Below, one piece after another: positions 1 through 8,025 of a stretch of DNA of 64,000 bases. Source of the DNA: Methanobacterium_D sp040373355 (GTDB lineage Archaea; Methanobacteriota; Methanobacteria; Methanobacteriales; Methanobacteriaceae); the NCBI RefSeq assembly GCF_047495555.1, contig NZ_CP166866.1, positions 434,001 through 498,000 of the forward strand. The letters are read 5' to 3'. The notes under the pieces were generated by a model. It was given only the letters and a program-made list of their open reading frames with translations. It was not told where the DNA came from and made no database searches. The first letter of the stretch is position 1; each line of letters starts with the position of its first letter. A program made the translations under genes and the position numbers.

Positions 1-9
1 GTTTTATCC

Positions 10-79
10 CTTGATAAAAACTTTGTTATCAAGAGATTTAGAGGGGAAGCATAATAACCTCCTTTAAGGTTATTTTTTT
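10..79 (+). terminator. Two hairpins ending in a T-run
   Basis: A perfect 8-bp inverted repeat (10-17 with 26-33) is followed by a second perfect 8-bp stem (53-60 with 67-74) that runs directly into a T-tract at 73-79. This looks like a transcript end for a gene lying left of the window. Archaeal termination needs mainly the T-tract, so the role of the stems is inferred. Confidence 0.45.
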
Positions 80-240
80 AATTTTTCTAAAATAATATTT
101 TTATTTTCTAATTTTACATTCATAATCTCTAAATAAATATCTATTAATTAGCAAGTAATAAAAATAATGAAAATTATAATAATATAGTGTTTTAGTTATT
201 CTGCATATTGAATTTTATAAGGGCTAAAAGAGGTAATTGA
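80..240. other. AT-rich leader of the zinc-ribbon gene
   Basis: No gene is seen here. A ribosome binding site GAGGTAAT lies at 230-237, just ahead of the ATG at 241. The remainder is AT-rich and probably holds the promoter, but no single TATA box is convincing. Confidence 0.3.
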
Positions 241-423
241 ATGAGTAGTAATGTTGAATGGATTGTAAAATGCGATAGTTGCGGTAAAGAATATGAAATA
301 TCAGATGATTGGAAGATAAATACTGAAGCATGTGAAGATTACAGCTCATTGAAATTAGACAACGCTTTAAGATGCCCCTATTGCAATAGCGAAAATTACA
401 ACCTTCCAAGGATAGAACTTTAA
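241..423 (+). CDS. Small zinc-ribbon protein, function unknown
   Basis: A 60-residue protein with two CxxC knuckles (CDSC near residue 12 and CPYC near 46), spaced as in a treble-clef or rubredoxin-like zinc ribbon that binds one metal ion. The ATG is supported by GAGGTAAT four bases upstream. It stands alone ahead of the amino-acid permease with a 42-base gap. Small ribbons of this kind often bind nucleic acid or act as adaptors, but nothing here fixes the role. There is no signal peptide or membrane segment, so it is probably cytoplasmic. Confidence 0.7.
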   Translation: MSSNVEWIVKCDSCGKEYEISDDWKINTEACEDYSSLKLDNALRCPYCNSENYNLPRIEL

Positions 424-465
424 CTAATTTTAAATATAATGTACTATTTTTAAGGACCTACTAAA

Positions 466-1734
466 ATGAAGTCTTTAAAGCGTAAATTAGGCCTGTTTGA
501 AGTTACGGTTTCTGGAATAGGCATAATACTTGGTGCAGGAATATATGCACTCCTGGGAGAAGCTGCACCATTATCCGGTAACGCATTATGGCTTTCATTT
601 TTAATAGCATCTACTGTTGCAGCCTTTACTGCCCTAAGCTATGCAGAACTTGCTTCCATGTTTCCAAGTTCTGCAGCAGAATATGAATATGTTAAAAATG
701 CAATAGGAGAAAAGATTGGATTTATTATAGGCTGGATCATTATATTCAGCGCAATTATCAGCTCTTCAACCGTTGCTGTAGGTTTTGGAAATTATTTAGG
801 AACTCTATTTAATATACCTCCACTTTATTCAGCCATTGGTTTAATAATATTACTATCTTTAATCCTTTTTATTGGAATAAAGGAATCTGCATGGGTCGCT
901 ATTTTATTTACTTCCATTGAAGCCATTGGTCTTTTGATAATCTTTTTTATCGGAATACCTTATTATGGGAGCGTTAACTATTTTGAAATGCCTTTAGGCT
1001 TAAATGGAATTTTTGCATCTGCAGCATTGATTTTCTTTGCCTATCTTGGTTTTGAAGAAATTGTTAAGCTTTCAGATGAAGCAAATGAGCCAAATAAAAA
1101 TATTCCCAAGGCAATTATACTGGCAATGATAATAAGTACAGTCCTCTATATTCTTGTTGCTTTTAGTTCAGTGAGCATACTTGGTTGGGAAGCGCTTGCT
1201 GATTCACCAGCACCTTTTTCTCAGATAGCTGCTGCTGTACTTGGACCGAACGGAGCGCTACTGCTTTCCATTATAGCGCTCTTTGCAACAAGTAACACTG
1301 TTCTTTTATTGCTTTTAGCAGGGTCTAGAATAGTTTATGGTATGGCTGCTTCTAATTCACTTCCAAGAGTACTTAGAAAAGTACATCCAAGAACCAGAAC
1401 TCCATGGGTGTCAATCATTGTAGTAGGAGTTATTGCAGTTGCATTTTTATTCCTTGGAAACTTAGAATTTCTCGCAAGTGCCACTAATTACGCCCTCTTT
1501 TTAAGTTTTATTTTTATAAATGCGGCAGTAATTGTTTTAAGATATAAATCTCCCGAATTAATTAGAACCTTTAAAATTCCAGTTAATATAGGACGTTTGC
1601 CATTATTACCAGTATTCGGGCTATTTACATGCATTTTACTGCTATTACAACTTAGTTTTGATGCAATAGCATTAGGAATAGTTATAACTGTTATAGGACT
1701 AATATTTGCTTTTTTAAGAAGAAAAAAGGATTAA
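466..1734 (+). CDS. APC-family amino acid permease
   Basis: A 422-residue integral membrane protein with about twelve hydrophobic segments. The N-terminal half carries the APC-superfamily helix-1 signature, a Gly-rich GIILGAGIYALLG stretch around residues 19-31, which binds the substrate backbone in this family. Length is typical for proton- or sodium-coupled amino acid/polyamine transporters. The C-terminus ends in a basic RRKKD tail. Substrate cannot be told from sequence. It is transcribed alone on the plus strand, and the ribosome binding site (AAGGACC) is weak. Confidence 0.9.
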   Translation: MKSLKRKLGLFEVTVSGIGIILGAGIYALLGEAAPLSGNALWLSFLIASTVAAFTALSYAELASMFPSSAAEYEYVKNAIGEKIGFIIGWIIIFSAIISSSTVAVGFGNYLGTLFNIPPLYSAIGLIILLSLILFIGIKESAWVAILFTSIEAIGLLIIFFIGIPYYGSVNYFEMPLGLNGIFASAALIFFAYLGFEEIVKLSDEANEPNKNIPKAIILAMIISTVLYILVAFSSVSILGWEALADSPAPFSQIAAAVLGPNGALLLSIIALFATSNTVLLLLLAGSRIVYGMAASNSLPRVLRKVHPRTRTPWVSIIVVGVIAVAFLFLGNLEFLASATNYALFLSFIFINAAVIVLRYKSPELIRTFKIPVNIGRLPLLPVFGLFTCILLLLQLSFDAIALGIVITVIGLIFAFLRRKKD

Positions 1735-1894
1735 TGTAAATTAAGGTAAAATTGTCATATTATACCGAATTCTTTTAGTTTTTCTATTGAGTTATTAATT
1801 TTTATCATTGCAATAAAAAAAATTAGACATAAAGGTGAAACATAAAAAAGTGAAGAAATATAAAATAAAAGAAAAACTAAAATTGTTGATCTTT

Positions 1895-2260
1895 ATGAAT
1901 ATTTTAGTAGTTGAAGATGATTCTAGAACTATTTCAGATTTAAAATCTATTTTAGAAAGATTAGGACACAATATATCTGCCGTAGTTTCAAGTGGAGAAG
2001 AAGCAGTTAAATTAGCTGGAGATTTAAAGCCTGGCCTAATTCTAATTGATATAAAATTAAAAGGCCGAATGAACGGTATAGAAGCTGCAAATAAAATAAT
2101 GAATCTTTATAAAATTCCAGTTATATTCTTGACTGTTTTTATTAAAAACTGTCTAAATAAATCATTACAACTATCAGAAGAGGCTATTGTTTTAAGTAAG
2201 CCCCTAAAACAAGAACATTTAGAATATTGTATAAAACGAGCCTTTCTTGAAAATAAATAA
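1895..2260 (+). CDS. Stand-alone response-regulator receiver domain
   Basis: A CheY-like receiver of about 121 residues without an output domain. Visible are the acidic pair (VVEDD near residue 6), the phosphoacceptor Asp in LILIDIKLKG, the Thr in IFLTVF and the Lys in LSKPLK, so phosphotransfer should work. The frame is open back to a GTG at 1835, and a sequence AGGTGA lies at 1833-1838, but this adds about 20 very basic residues not typical of receivers. I therefore prefer the ATG at 1895; GTG at 1850 is the alternative. No partner kinase is adjacent. Such proteins in methanogens act in phosphorelays with cytoplasmic PAS kinases. Confidence 0.8.
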   Translation: MNILVVEDDSRTISDLKSILERLGHNISAVVSSGEEAVKLAGDLKPGLILIDIKLKGRMNGIEAANKIMNLYKIPVIFLTVFIKNCLNKSLQLSEEAIVLSKPLKQEHLEYCIKRAFLENK

Positions 2261-2310
2261 ATGCTTATAATTGAATTAGTAGATTATTTTTTAATAAGGA
2301 GGAATAATAA

Positions 2311-2760
2311 ATTAAAAAAATAACATCCATTTTAGTCTTAATCATAGTAGTCCTAATATCTGGATGCATTAATTCTAACCAAACAGGCAATAATCAATCT
2401 GTTTCTGGTCATTTTGAAAATCAGTATGTTAAATTTGAATTACCTGCAGGAGTAACAGCTAAAGATAATTCTAATGATACATCACTGGACATAATTCTAT
2501 ATAAAAATGGAATGGACATAGGTGAAATTAACAGTGCAATTCTTCCTCCACAAGCCCGTAATGTAATAGAAGGATCTAATACAACAATTGGGAGTAAAAA
2601 AGCAATTGAATCTAATGACGAATTTGGAAGCTCTTTATATATTATAATTCAGGATAATATCCAAGGAGATAATACTGGTATCTGGATTGAAATGGATCCA
2701 GGATATCAAAAAGATTATGAATACATCAAAAACTCATTTATAATCAAGAAAGTCCCCTAA
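2311..2760 (+). CDS. Lipoprotein with an apparent ATT start codon
   Basis: A frame of 149 residues opens with ATT at 2311, eight bases after a strong GGAGG (2298-2302). The first residues read KKITSILVLI then VVLISGC: a basic n-region, hydrophobic core and lipobox with Cys at residue 19, a textbook lipoprotein signal. Mature protein is Asn/Ser-rich at first, then a compact domain of unknown family. An internal ATG at 2512 would remove the signal and half the protein, so it is unlikely to be the real start. Predicted location is the outer face of the cytoplasmic membrane. Confidence 0.75.
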   Translation: MKKITSILVLIIVVLISGCINSNQTGNNQSVSGHFENQYVKFELPAGVTAKDNSNDTSLDIILYKNGMDIGEINSAILPPQARNVIEGSNTTIGSKKAIESNDEFGSSLYIIIQDNIQGDNTGIWIEMDPGYQKDYEYIKNSFIIKKVP

Positions 2761-2892
2761 TCATTTTTTTTTTCCATTTTTTTTACTTGAAACTTTACTT
2801 TGAACTCTACCCTAAAGCCTAAAGGTTTCTTTCCTTTCCATTGCGTTGAAAATCTACGATTGGCTTCCTTAAATGCTTCCATCAGATGCATA
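2757..2892 (-). pseudogene. Possible 44-residue minus-strand gene remnant
   Basis: On the minus strand an ATG at 2892 opens a 44-residue frame (MHLMEAFKEANRRF at the start, then a basic GKKPLGFRVEFKVKF stretch) ending at a TAG that overlaps the end of the lipoprotein gene. There is no clear ribosome binding site. It lies directly downstream, in transcription order, of the disrupted frame at 2964-3364 and may be another piece of the same decayed gene. I do not recognise the family. Confidence 0.3.
2764..2784 (+). terminator. Oligo-T termination tract
   Basis: Two long T-runs separated by CCA lie directly after the lipoprotein stop. Oligo-T in the non-template strand is the usual archaeal terminator. 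Confidence 0.5.
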
Positions 2893-2963
2893 TATTTATT
2901 TCTGGCGATACAACTCTATTAAACTTAAACCCTGTTTATCCATTTAAATCTTAATTAAATCTT

Positions 2964-3364
2964 TTAAAATGCTTCTATTTTAGAGCCACTATCTTTTTCA
3001 AGCTTAACTATATAATTTATCTGTGTTTTTGAAAGTACTGTAAGCTCATTAACCTGCATTCTAAGTTCATCCCTTTCTTTCTTTAATCCATTTATTAAAT
3101 CCCAATTTTTATCAAAATCCGCCTTACGCAACATTTTAACAAATTCATTACTTTCAAAGGATTATTATCATCTATAGGTAATATATACTTTTCATACTTA
3201 AAAATACGAGTTTTCATCTTTTTATCAATGATAATTGCTTCGTTTATACATTTTCTAACTTTTACATTAATAAATCCAATTATATCACCGATTGTAAACT
3301 GGAAATTTTTATTTAATGCTTTTTGAGCAAGAATATCTGAAAAGTAACTACTAACTATTTCTAT
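2964..3364 (-). pseudogene. Frameshifted, N-terminally truncated gene of unknown family
   Basis: Reading the minus strand from about 3364, an open frame with no start codon encodes SSYFSDILAQ through MKTRIFKYEK and then, near 3140-3160, the coding sense passes to another frame that reads VKMLRKADFDKNWDLINGLK and ends in KDSGSKIEAF followed by TAA at 2964. The C-terminal part is Lys/Glu-rich and probably coiled-coil. A stop codon lies just upstream of the first readable residue. Missing start plus frameshift mark it as a decayed gene. No homologous family comes to mind; a decayed mobile or phage gene is possible. Confidence 0.5.
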
Positions 3365-3484
3365 TTAGCGTCAAATTATAATAAAAAATATTAAAAAATT
3401 ATTAATATCTTTTAATATAATAATTCTATATTGGAAAAATCAATGATTTACTAAACTTAAATTATAATTAGTGAGGTGAAAAAG

Positions 3485-3763
3485 ATGGTTTATATACTTG
3501 TAAATCTAAAACTTGAAAGTTATGATAAATGGAAGTCTCTTTTTAATGAAAGAGCAACTATACGACAAGAAAGTGGAAGTTATGAGGCACATCTCTTCCG
3601 TAACTCCGAAGATTTCAATGAAGTTACCATTTTATTTAAATGGGACAATTTCGAAAATGCCAGAAATTATTTTGAATCAGAATCTTTGCAAAAGGCTCTA
3701 AAAAATGGAAGTACACAAGAAATAACAATTACTTACCTAGATGAAATAGCAAAAACAATTTAA
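3485..3763 (+). CDS. Small dimeric alpha/beta-barrel (ABM-like) protein
   Basis: A 92-residue protein with the pattern of the antibiotic-biosynthesis-monooxygenase-like ferredoxin fold: an N-terminal strand (MVYILVNLKL), a helix around KWKSLFNER, a central strand ending EVTILFKWDN, then a helix with YFES and a final strand EITITYLDE. The ATG at 3485 sits seven bases after GAGGTG (3472-3477); the in-frame GTG at 3476 is inside that binding site. Family members either degrade small aromatic or haem-like molecules or have no known activity. It stands alone and the substrate is unknown. Confidence 0.7.
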   Translation: MVYILVNLKLESYDKWKSLFNERATIRQESGSYEAHLFRNSEDFNEVTILFKWDNFENARNYFESESLQKALKNGSTQEITITYLDEIAKTI

Positions 3764-3971
3764 GAAAAACCCGACCTTTAGTTAATAAATTCTATTTTTA
3801 TTTTACTATTCTGAATTCTAAACGAGAGCGCTAAAAGATAAAATTAATTAGTTATTTTACAAATATTTAATACGCTATTTTTTATTATTTCATTAAATAT
3901 TAGAAAATTGAAAAAATAAAGTTATAACTATGATCATAGATTCAAAAAAGAGAATTTTGAAGGGGACAGGT

Positions 3972-4487
3972 ATGAGAGTAAATGTCATTGAAAAAGAAGT
4001 AATGGATCCACTGGCTGAAACAGCAGCAGAAAAAATAGAAATATCAAATTTTCCTAAAAAAATCACCAAAATAACCTATTTTGACAATACAAAGCCCAAT
4101 GCAGATATAATATTAGATACTGTTAAAGAAAAATTAAATATAGAACCTATAGAAGCTATAAAGCCTGCAGGTGCTCCAGCAACTGAAGAACAAATGGAAA
4201 TGGCTAAAAAAGGAGATGTAATAATTTTAGCTCTTGGAGACTGCGGCTCATGTACTACATGGGTAATTTTAGATGCAATAAGACTTGAAAAAGAAGGAAC
4301 GCCCACAATTTGTATCTGTACCCATAAATTTACTGATTATGCTCATTCGCTTGCAAAAGCTCAGGGAGTCGAAGATCTAAGAATAGTTGAGATTAATCAC
4401 CCTATTGCAGGTCTTAAAGATGATGAAGTAGAATTAAAAACTCAAAAAATTATCCCTGAAATTAAAAATATCTTAAACCTAAACTAA
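3972..4487 (+). CDS. UGSC-motif family protein, cysteine form
   Basis: A 171-residue cytoplasmic protein containing the sequence DCGSCTTW with Cys at residues 91 and 94. In the UGSC family some members have selenocysteine at the first position (U-G-S-C); here that codon is TGC, so this is a Cys version of a likely redox-active CxxC site. The ATG at 3972 follows AGGGGA by five bases and is preferred over the upstream ATG at 3930. The next plus-strand gene (4655) is a large Cys-containing protein that I take to be its partner. The reaction of the pair is not known to me. Confidence 0.75.
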   Translation: MRVNVIEKEVMDPLAETAAEKIEISNFPKKITKITYFDNTKPNADIILDTVKEKLNIEPIEAIKPAGAPATEEQMEMAKKGDVIILALGDCGSCTTWVILDAIRLEKEGTPTICICTHKFTDYAHSLAKAQGVEDLRIVEINHPIAGLKDDEVELKTQKIIPEIKNILNLN

Positions 4488-4505
4488 TTATTGAGATTGA
4501 GATGA

Positions 4506-4619
4506 GGAAATTTCAATTTCCGAACCTTTCGAAATCTATGATTTCGAACGCCTGAACACTGTCCAAATCTGCGATTTGGACGTAACAAAAGCTTCGCTTT
4601 TGTTTGCTTTGTGTTCGGC
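4506..4619. repeat. Hairpin element E1, four stems in a branched structure
   Basis: Four consecutive near-perfect inverted repeats: 4506-4511 with 4516-4521; 4528-4536 with 4540-4548 (9 bp, loop TAT); 4561-4569 with 4573-4581 (9 bp, loop TGC); and 4585-4592 with 4596-4603 (8 bp). The last two are enclosed by an outer stem, 4550-4559 with 4611-4619, broken by one bulged base. The cores AAATC-NNN-GATTT recur in elements E3 and E4. It lies between the UGSC gene and its partner, so it may control read-through or mRNA stability, or be an inserted palindromic element. Confidence 0.7.
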
Positions 4620-4654
4620 TGTACAAAAAATAAAAAATTTTTTGAGGATTACAC

Positions 4655-5815
4655 ATGAAACCCCCTAAAATCAACAAAGAAAATTGCGGATGCTCTATTG
4701 AAGATTTACTCAATGAAAATACAGACAAAGAAAAAAGACTTTGCAGCGCATCTCCAAATGACATGGAAGTTTACATTGAACCCGATGCAGAAAAAATTAG
4801 CTACGAACTTTATATGAAAAAACAGACGGACGGATTACCTATAATACCTCCAACTGGAGAAAGAGTACGTAAATTTATCGATTTTAGCAGTTTTGAAAAA
4901 GATGATTTAATAGCTGTGCTTCCTCCAAGGTCGGGTAAAGCTACAGTTGAAAAAATAGCTATAAATTCAGTTATGGCCGGATGTATTCCACAATTTATGC
5001 CCATAATTCAGCACTCAATAAAGGCAATTGAATCTCCAGAATTTAATTTACCTGGAGTAAACGCAACTACGCACCCTGTGGCAATATGTGCAATTTTAAA
5101 CGGTCCAATAGCAAATGAAATTGGTATTAACAGTGGTGCAGGATGTTTAAGCCCGGGGAACATTGCAAATGCCACAATCGGACGTGCCATAAGGTTATGT
5201 TTACTAAATATAGCCGGTGCAGTTCCAGGAATTGGAGACCATGCTACAATGGGCTCGCCTTCCAAGTACAGCTTCTGCTTTGGTGAGGCTGAAAATGAAA
5301 ATCCATGGAAACCATTACATGTAGAACGTGGATTTAAGGAAACTGAAAGCACAGTAACTATGATGGCTTTAGATTCACCCCATAATGTAAATGATCATAG
5401 AAGTAAAACCGCTGAAGACATTATGGATACAATAATTGACACTGCAGCAGTTGCAGGATGTAATAATAGCCATGTGCCCGGTGAAATGTTAATTATAATG
5501 AGTCCAGAACATGCGAAAACAATTGCAGATGATGGATGGAATAAAGAAGATATAAAGAGTTATTTCCATGAAAATGCACTTGTACCTGCTGAATTTGGAG
5601 ATAGAGGCGGTAGAAAACTTGATGAAAAATGGATCATTGACGGCGATGTGCAGATAACAAGAAGCCCCAAAGATGTGGTTGTAGTTGTTGCTGGAGGCCC
5701 GGGAAGGCATACAATGATTTCACATGGCTTTGGAACATCTTCGGAATCAGTTACAGAATTAATAAAACTTAAAGATGGAACCGCTGCTTCATCAATACTT
5801 GATTTTAAAAAATAG
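4655..5815 (+). CDS. Conserved partner protein of the UGSC family member
   Basis: A 386-residue soluble protein with no signal peptide. The N-terminus is Cys-rich (ENCGCSIEDLL), followed by a conserved-looking DGLPIIPPTGERVRKF segment near 60-75 and Gly-rich motifs such as INSGAGCLSPGN near 165 and AVPGIGDHATMGSP near 190. The ATG at 4655 follows GAGGATT. Proximity and orientation link it to the UGSC-motif protein 167 bases upstream; in my recollection the two protein types often sit together. Enzymatic role is unknown, though the conserved Cys residues suggest thiol or selenol chemistry. Confidence 0.7.
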   Translation: MKPPKINKENCGCSIEDLLNENTDKEKRLCSASPNDMEVYIEPDAEKISYELYMKKQTDGLPIIPPTGERVRKFIDFSSFEKDDLIAVLPPRSGKATVEKIAINSVMAGCIPQFMPIIQHSIKAIESPEFNLPGVNATTHPVAICAILNGPIANEIGINSGAGCLSPGNIANATIGRAIRLCLLNIAGAVPGIGDHATMGSPSKYSFCFGEAENENPWKPLHVERGFKETESTVTMMALDSPHNVNDHRSKTAEDIMDTIIDTAAVAGCNNSHVPGEMLIIMSPEHAKTIADDGWNKEDIKSYFHENALVPAEFGDRGGRKLDEKWIIDGDVQITRSPKDVVVVVAGGPGRHTMISHGFGTSSESVTELIKLKDGTAASSILDFKK

Positions 5816-5834
5816 GGATATAATAAAAGATCAT

Positions 5835-7319
5835 TTATCTTGTTTTAAATTTCTTTTTATCCCTCTTACATAGTTCTTTTATAAGACTTCGCCCCATAAC
5901 TGCAGCATTAGAAACTCCAATCATTGCACTTGCCCATTGACCAACCATGTAAAAGTTTTTAAGCCCGGGAAGAGTTTTACTTAATCCACTCATCATTGTC
6001 TTCATTCCACCATCGGGTACTGGCCATGGTTGCCATCCATGGAAATTAAAGGTGTATCTTTCGACAGTTACAGGTGTAGTAACATCATAAACTTCTACCT
6101 GCTCTTTAATACCGGGGAATCTCTTTTCAAGTACTTCAAGTACCTTTTGGTAAACTTTTTCCTTTTCATTTCGGTACTTTTCCAGATTTTCTTCACGCAT
6201 TTTCTTCCAGTAATCATAGGTTCCATCAGTAACCACTTTTATAACTGATTTATTTTCTGGTACGACCCCTGAAGAATCATCGAATAATTCCAAGTATAGT
6301 GAATTTATTTTTTTTAATTCTAGCTTAATCGGCTCATCTAAAAGCAGAGAAATTGCATGAGGTTCATCTTGCAAGTCCCTGTTAAGTCCGAGGAATACTT
6401 GCAAACCAAATGCCTGTTCTTCTATATATGATTGATAATATTTATCAATGGTTTCGTTGGTATATTTCCCATCTAGCATTTCATAGATCGTTTCATGACC
6501 ATCTGCTGCAGATATAACAATATCTGCCCTATACTCTTTCCCATTAGCAAGAATAACTCCAACCGCATTATCATCTTCTACTATTATTTTTTCAACCTTA
6601 GAACTCTTATTAAGTTCACCGCCAAGATCAGTAAACCTTTTTGCGATTCTACGGCTAAATTCAATAGAACCTCCTTTAGGCCAACCCAAATCTCCAACAT
6701 TGAAACCAGATAAAAACAGTAAATGGGCAAACATAGGAATTTCTGAACCACTAATGTTGTACTGGACATGTGGAAATGCTTTTTTAAGGAAATCATTGCT
6801 GAATTTCTCTGCATATTCGTTTAAATTTACCTGTCCCCATTTCATGATTTTAGGTAAATGAGGTGCTATTTTCAGCTTACTAATGGCACCCCCCATGTTC
6901 ATTGCAAAAAAATCGGCCCCAGAAAGGGATTTTCCAGTTTTTACGTATTCTTCAATTACTTTAGAATCTTCTGGAGCAATTTCTTTCATGTGTCTTTCCA
7001 GCCGGCTAAGGTCAGTGTAAACATTAAGTACGTTTCCCCTGCTATCTTCAACACGGGTAAAAACCTCATGATTTATAATTTCTGCGCCTTCAAAAGCACC
7101 TAGATCATCCCAGACTTCCCTTAGTCTTACATTACCTGTTCCTGCAAGGTTATGAATACAGTAATCAAACGTGAATCCTTTACGGCTCCATGAAGTACAT
7201 AATCCTCCAGTTTTACTGTGTTTTTCAAATATGGTGGTATCGTAACCGTTAATTCTTGCATAAATTCCTGTGGAGAGTCCTGCAATTCCCCCACCAATTA
7301 TAATTATTTTTTTGGTCAT
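5835..7319 (-). CDS. FAD-dependent oxidoreductase of the phytoene desaturase/isomerase family
   Basis: A 494-residue flavoprotein with an N-terminal dinucleotide-binding fold: IIIIGGGIAGLSTG from about residue 5, then the ribose-binding acidic residue in FEKH, followed by GGLCTSW, typical of the CrtI/CrtISO-like group. The C-terminal FAD motif appears as FYMVGQWASAMIGVSNAAVMGR. Members desaturate, isomerise or reduce polyisoprenoids. In a methanogen it may act on isoprenoid lipids, but that is inference. The ATG at 7319 lies after AAGTGA; a GTG nine bases upstream overlaps that site and is less likely. It converges on the UGSC-partner gene. Confidence 0.85.
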   Translation of the reverse strand: MTKKIIIIGGGIAGLSTGIYARINGYDTTIFEKHSKTGGLCTSWSRKGFTFDYCIHNLAGTGNVRLREVWDDLGAFEGAEIINHEVFTRVEDSRGNVLNVYTDLSRLERHMKEIAPEDSKVIEEYVKTGKSLSGADFFAMNMGGAISKLKIAPHLPKIMKWGQVNLNEYAEKFSNDFLKKAFPHVQYNISGSEIPMFAHLLFLSGFNVGDLGWPKGGSIEFSRRIAKRFTDLGGELNKSSKVEKIIVEDDNAVGVILANGKEYRADIVISAADGHETIYEMLDGKYTNETIDKYYQSYIEEQAFGLQVFLGLNRDLQDEPHAISLLLDEPIKLELKKINSLYLELFDDSSGVVPENKSVIKVVTDGTYDYWKKMREENLEKYRNEKEKVYQKVLEVLEKRFPGIKEQVEVYDVTTPVTVERYTFNFHGWQPWPVPDGGMKTMMSGLSKTLPGLKNFYMVGQWASAMIGVSNAAVMGRSLIKELCKRDKKKFKTR

Positions 7320-7474
7320 GAAAATCACTTCTAAGTTTTCTAATAAAAGTAAGTTATTAATTATATATAGTTTAATTTTAAAAAAATATTTGGTTTAATT
7401 AAAAATAGAAAGTAAATAGGTTTTTTGAAGGCAAAATAAGATTTATTGTACTTTAAAATAAATAAAAATGGAAA

Positions 7475-7684
7475 TTAAAGGGGTATTTTCCCGCTGTCTC
7501 TCATTGAAGTTAATCTGCTTGTAATTATGGTCTTTGCTATTTGCAGATCATAATTATCTCCTTTAGCAAGTTCATCTTCAATCTGCTTAAGTAGTTTTTT
7601 AAGTCCCTTGGGACTGCATCTTCCTGCCTTTTTTAAAAGTTCTTCTGAGTTAGGTTTATTTTCTTTATTTCTTCTAAATATCAT
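7475..7684 (-). CDS. Small helical protein, function unknown
   Basis: A 69-residue basic protein (N-terminus MIFRRNKENK), with two probable helices around residues 14-39 and 45-62. The segment SPKGLKKLLKQIEDELAKGD suggests a charged amphipathic helix. There is no signal peptide, Cys pair or membrane segment, and no strong ribosome binding site. It lies between the oxidoreductase and the ferredoxin-nitroreductase on the same strand, but both gaps exceed 100 bases. I do not recognise a family. Confidence 0.55.
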   Translation of the reverse strand: MIFRRNKENKPNSEELLKKAGRCSPKGLKKLLKQIEDELAKGDNYDLQIAKTIITSRLTSMRDSGKIPL

Positions 7685-8025
7685 TTACATTCATTCCAAT
7701 TTTGGTTATTAGTTAAAATTTATCAGTATAAATGGAGACAAATGTCATAGATATAAAAATATTCGCTCAAATCAAGCTACAATTTAAAAACAATATAAAC
7801 GAGATAAAACGACTAGATTTAGTCTAATATAGATATAACAATAGGAGATTAGTTTTAATCCTTTATAAACTTTTCTGATTTAAAGATTTAATTAAATGAA
7901 TACATAAAATTAGATTTTTTTACAAATATTAGCAGGTCCAAAAAGGTCATTAACTGAGGTTAAAGTCGAGGTTTCTTAATCACTATCCCTATAAAATATA
8001 AAATGAATAATTGAGTCAGTTTTAA
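7685..8025. other. Gene-free AT-rich spacer
   Basis: No gene was found in either strand. A short perfect inverted repeat, GACTA-gatt-TAGTC, is present at 7811-7824. The part nearest 7685 should hold the promoter of the 69-residue gene, and the part nearest 8025 the 3' end of the nitroreductase message. Confidence 0.4.

Noticed and set aside
1835..1894. 20-residue basic extension of the receiver domain from GTG 1835
   Set aside because: The receiver fold begins at the ATG at 1895 and the extension is unlike other receivers, though the AGGTGA at 1833 leaves some doubt.
4242..4253. Selenocysteine in the UGSC-motif protein
   Set aside because: The codon at the U position is TGC, not TGA, so it is ordinary cysteine.
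5008..5352. 114-codon minus-strand frame
   Set aside because: Lies entirely inside the UGSC-partner gene, whose frame has clear protein features. Shadow frame.
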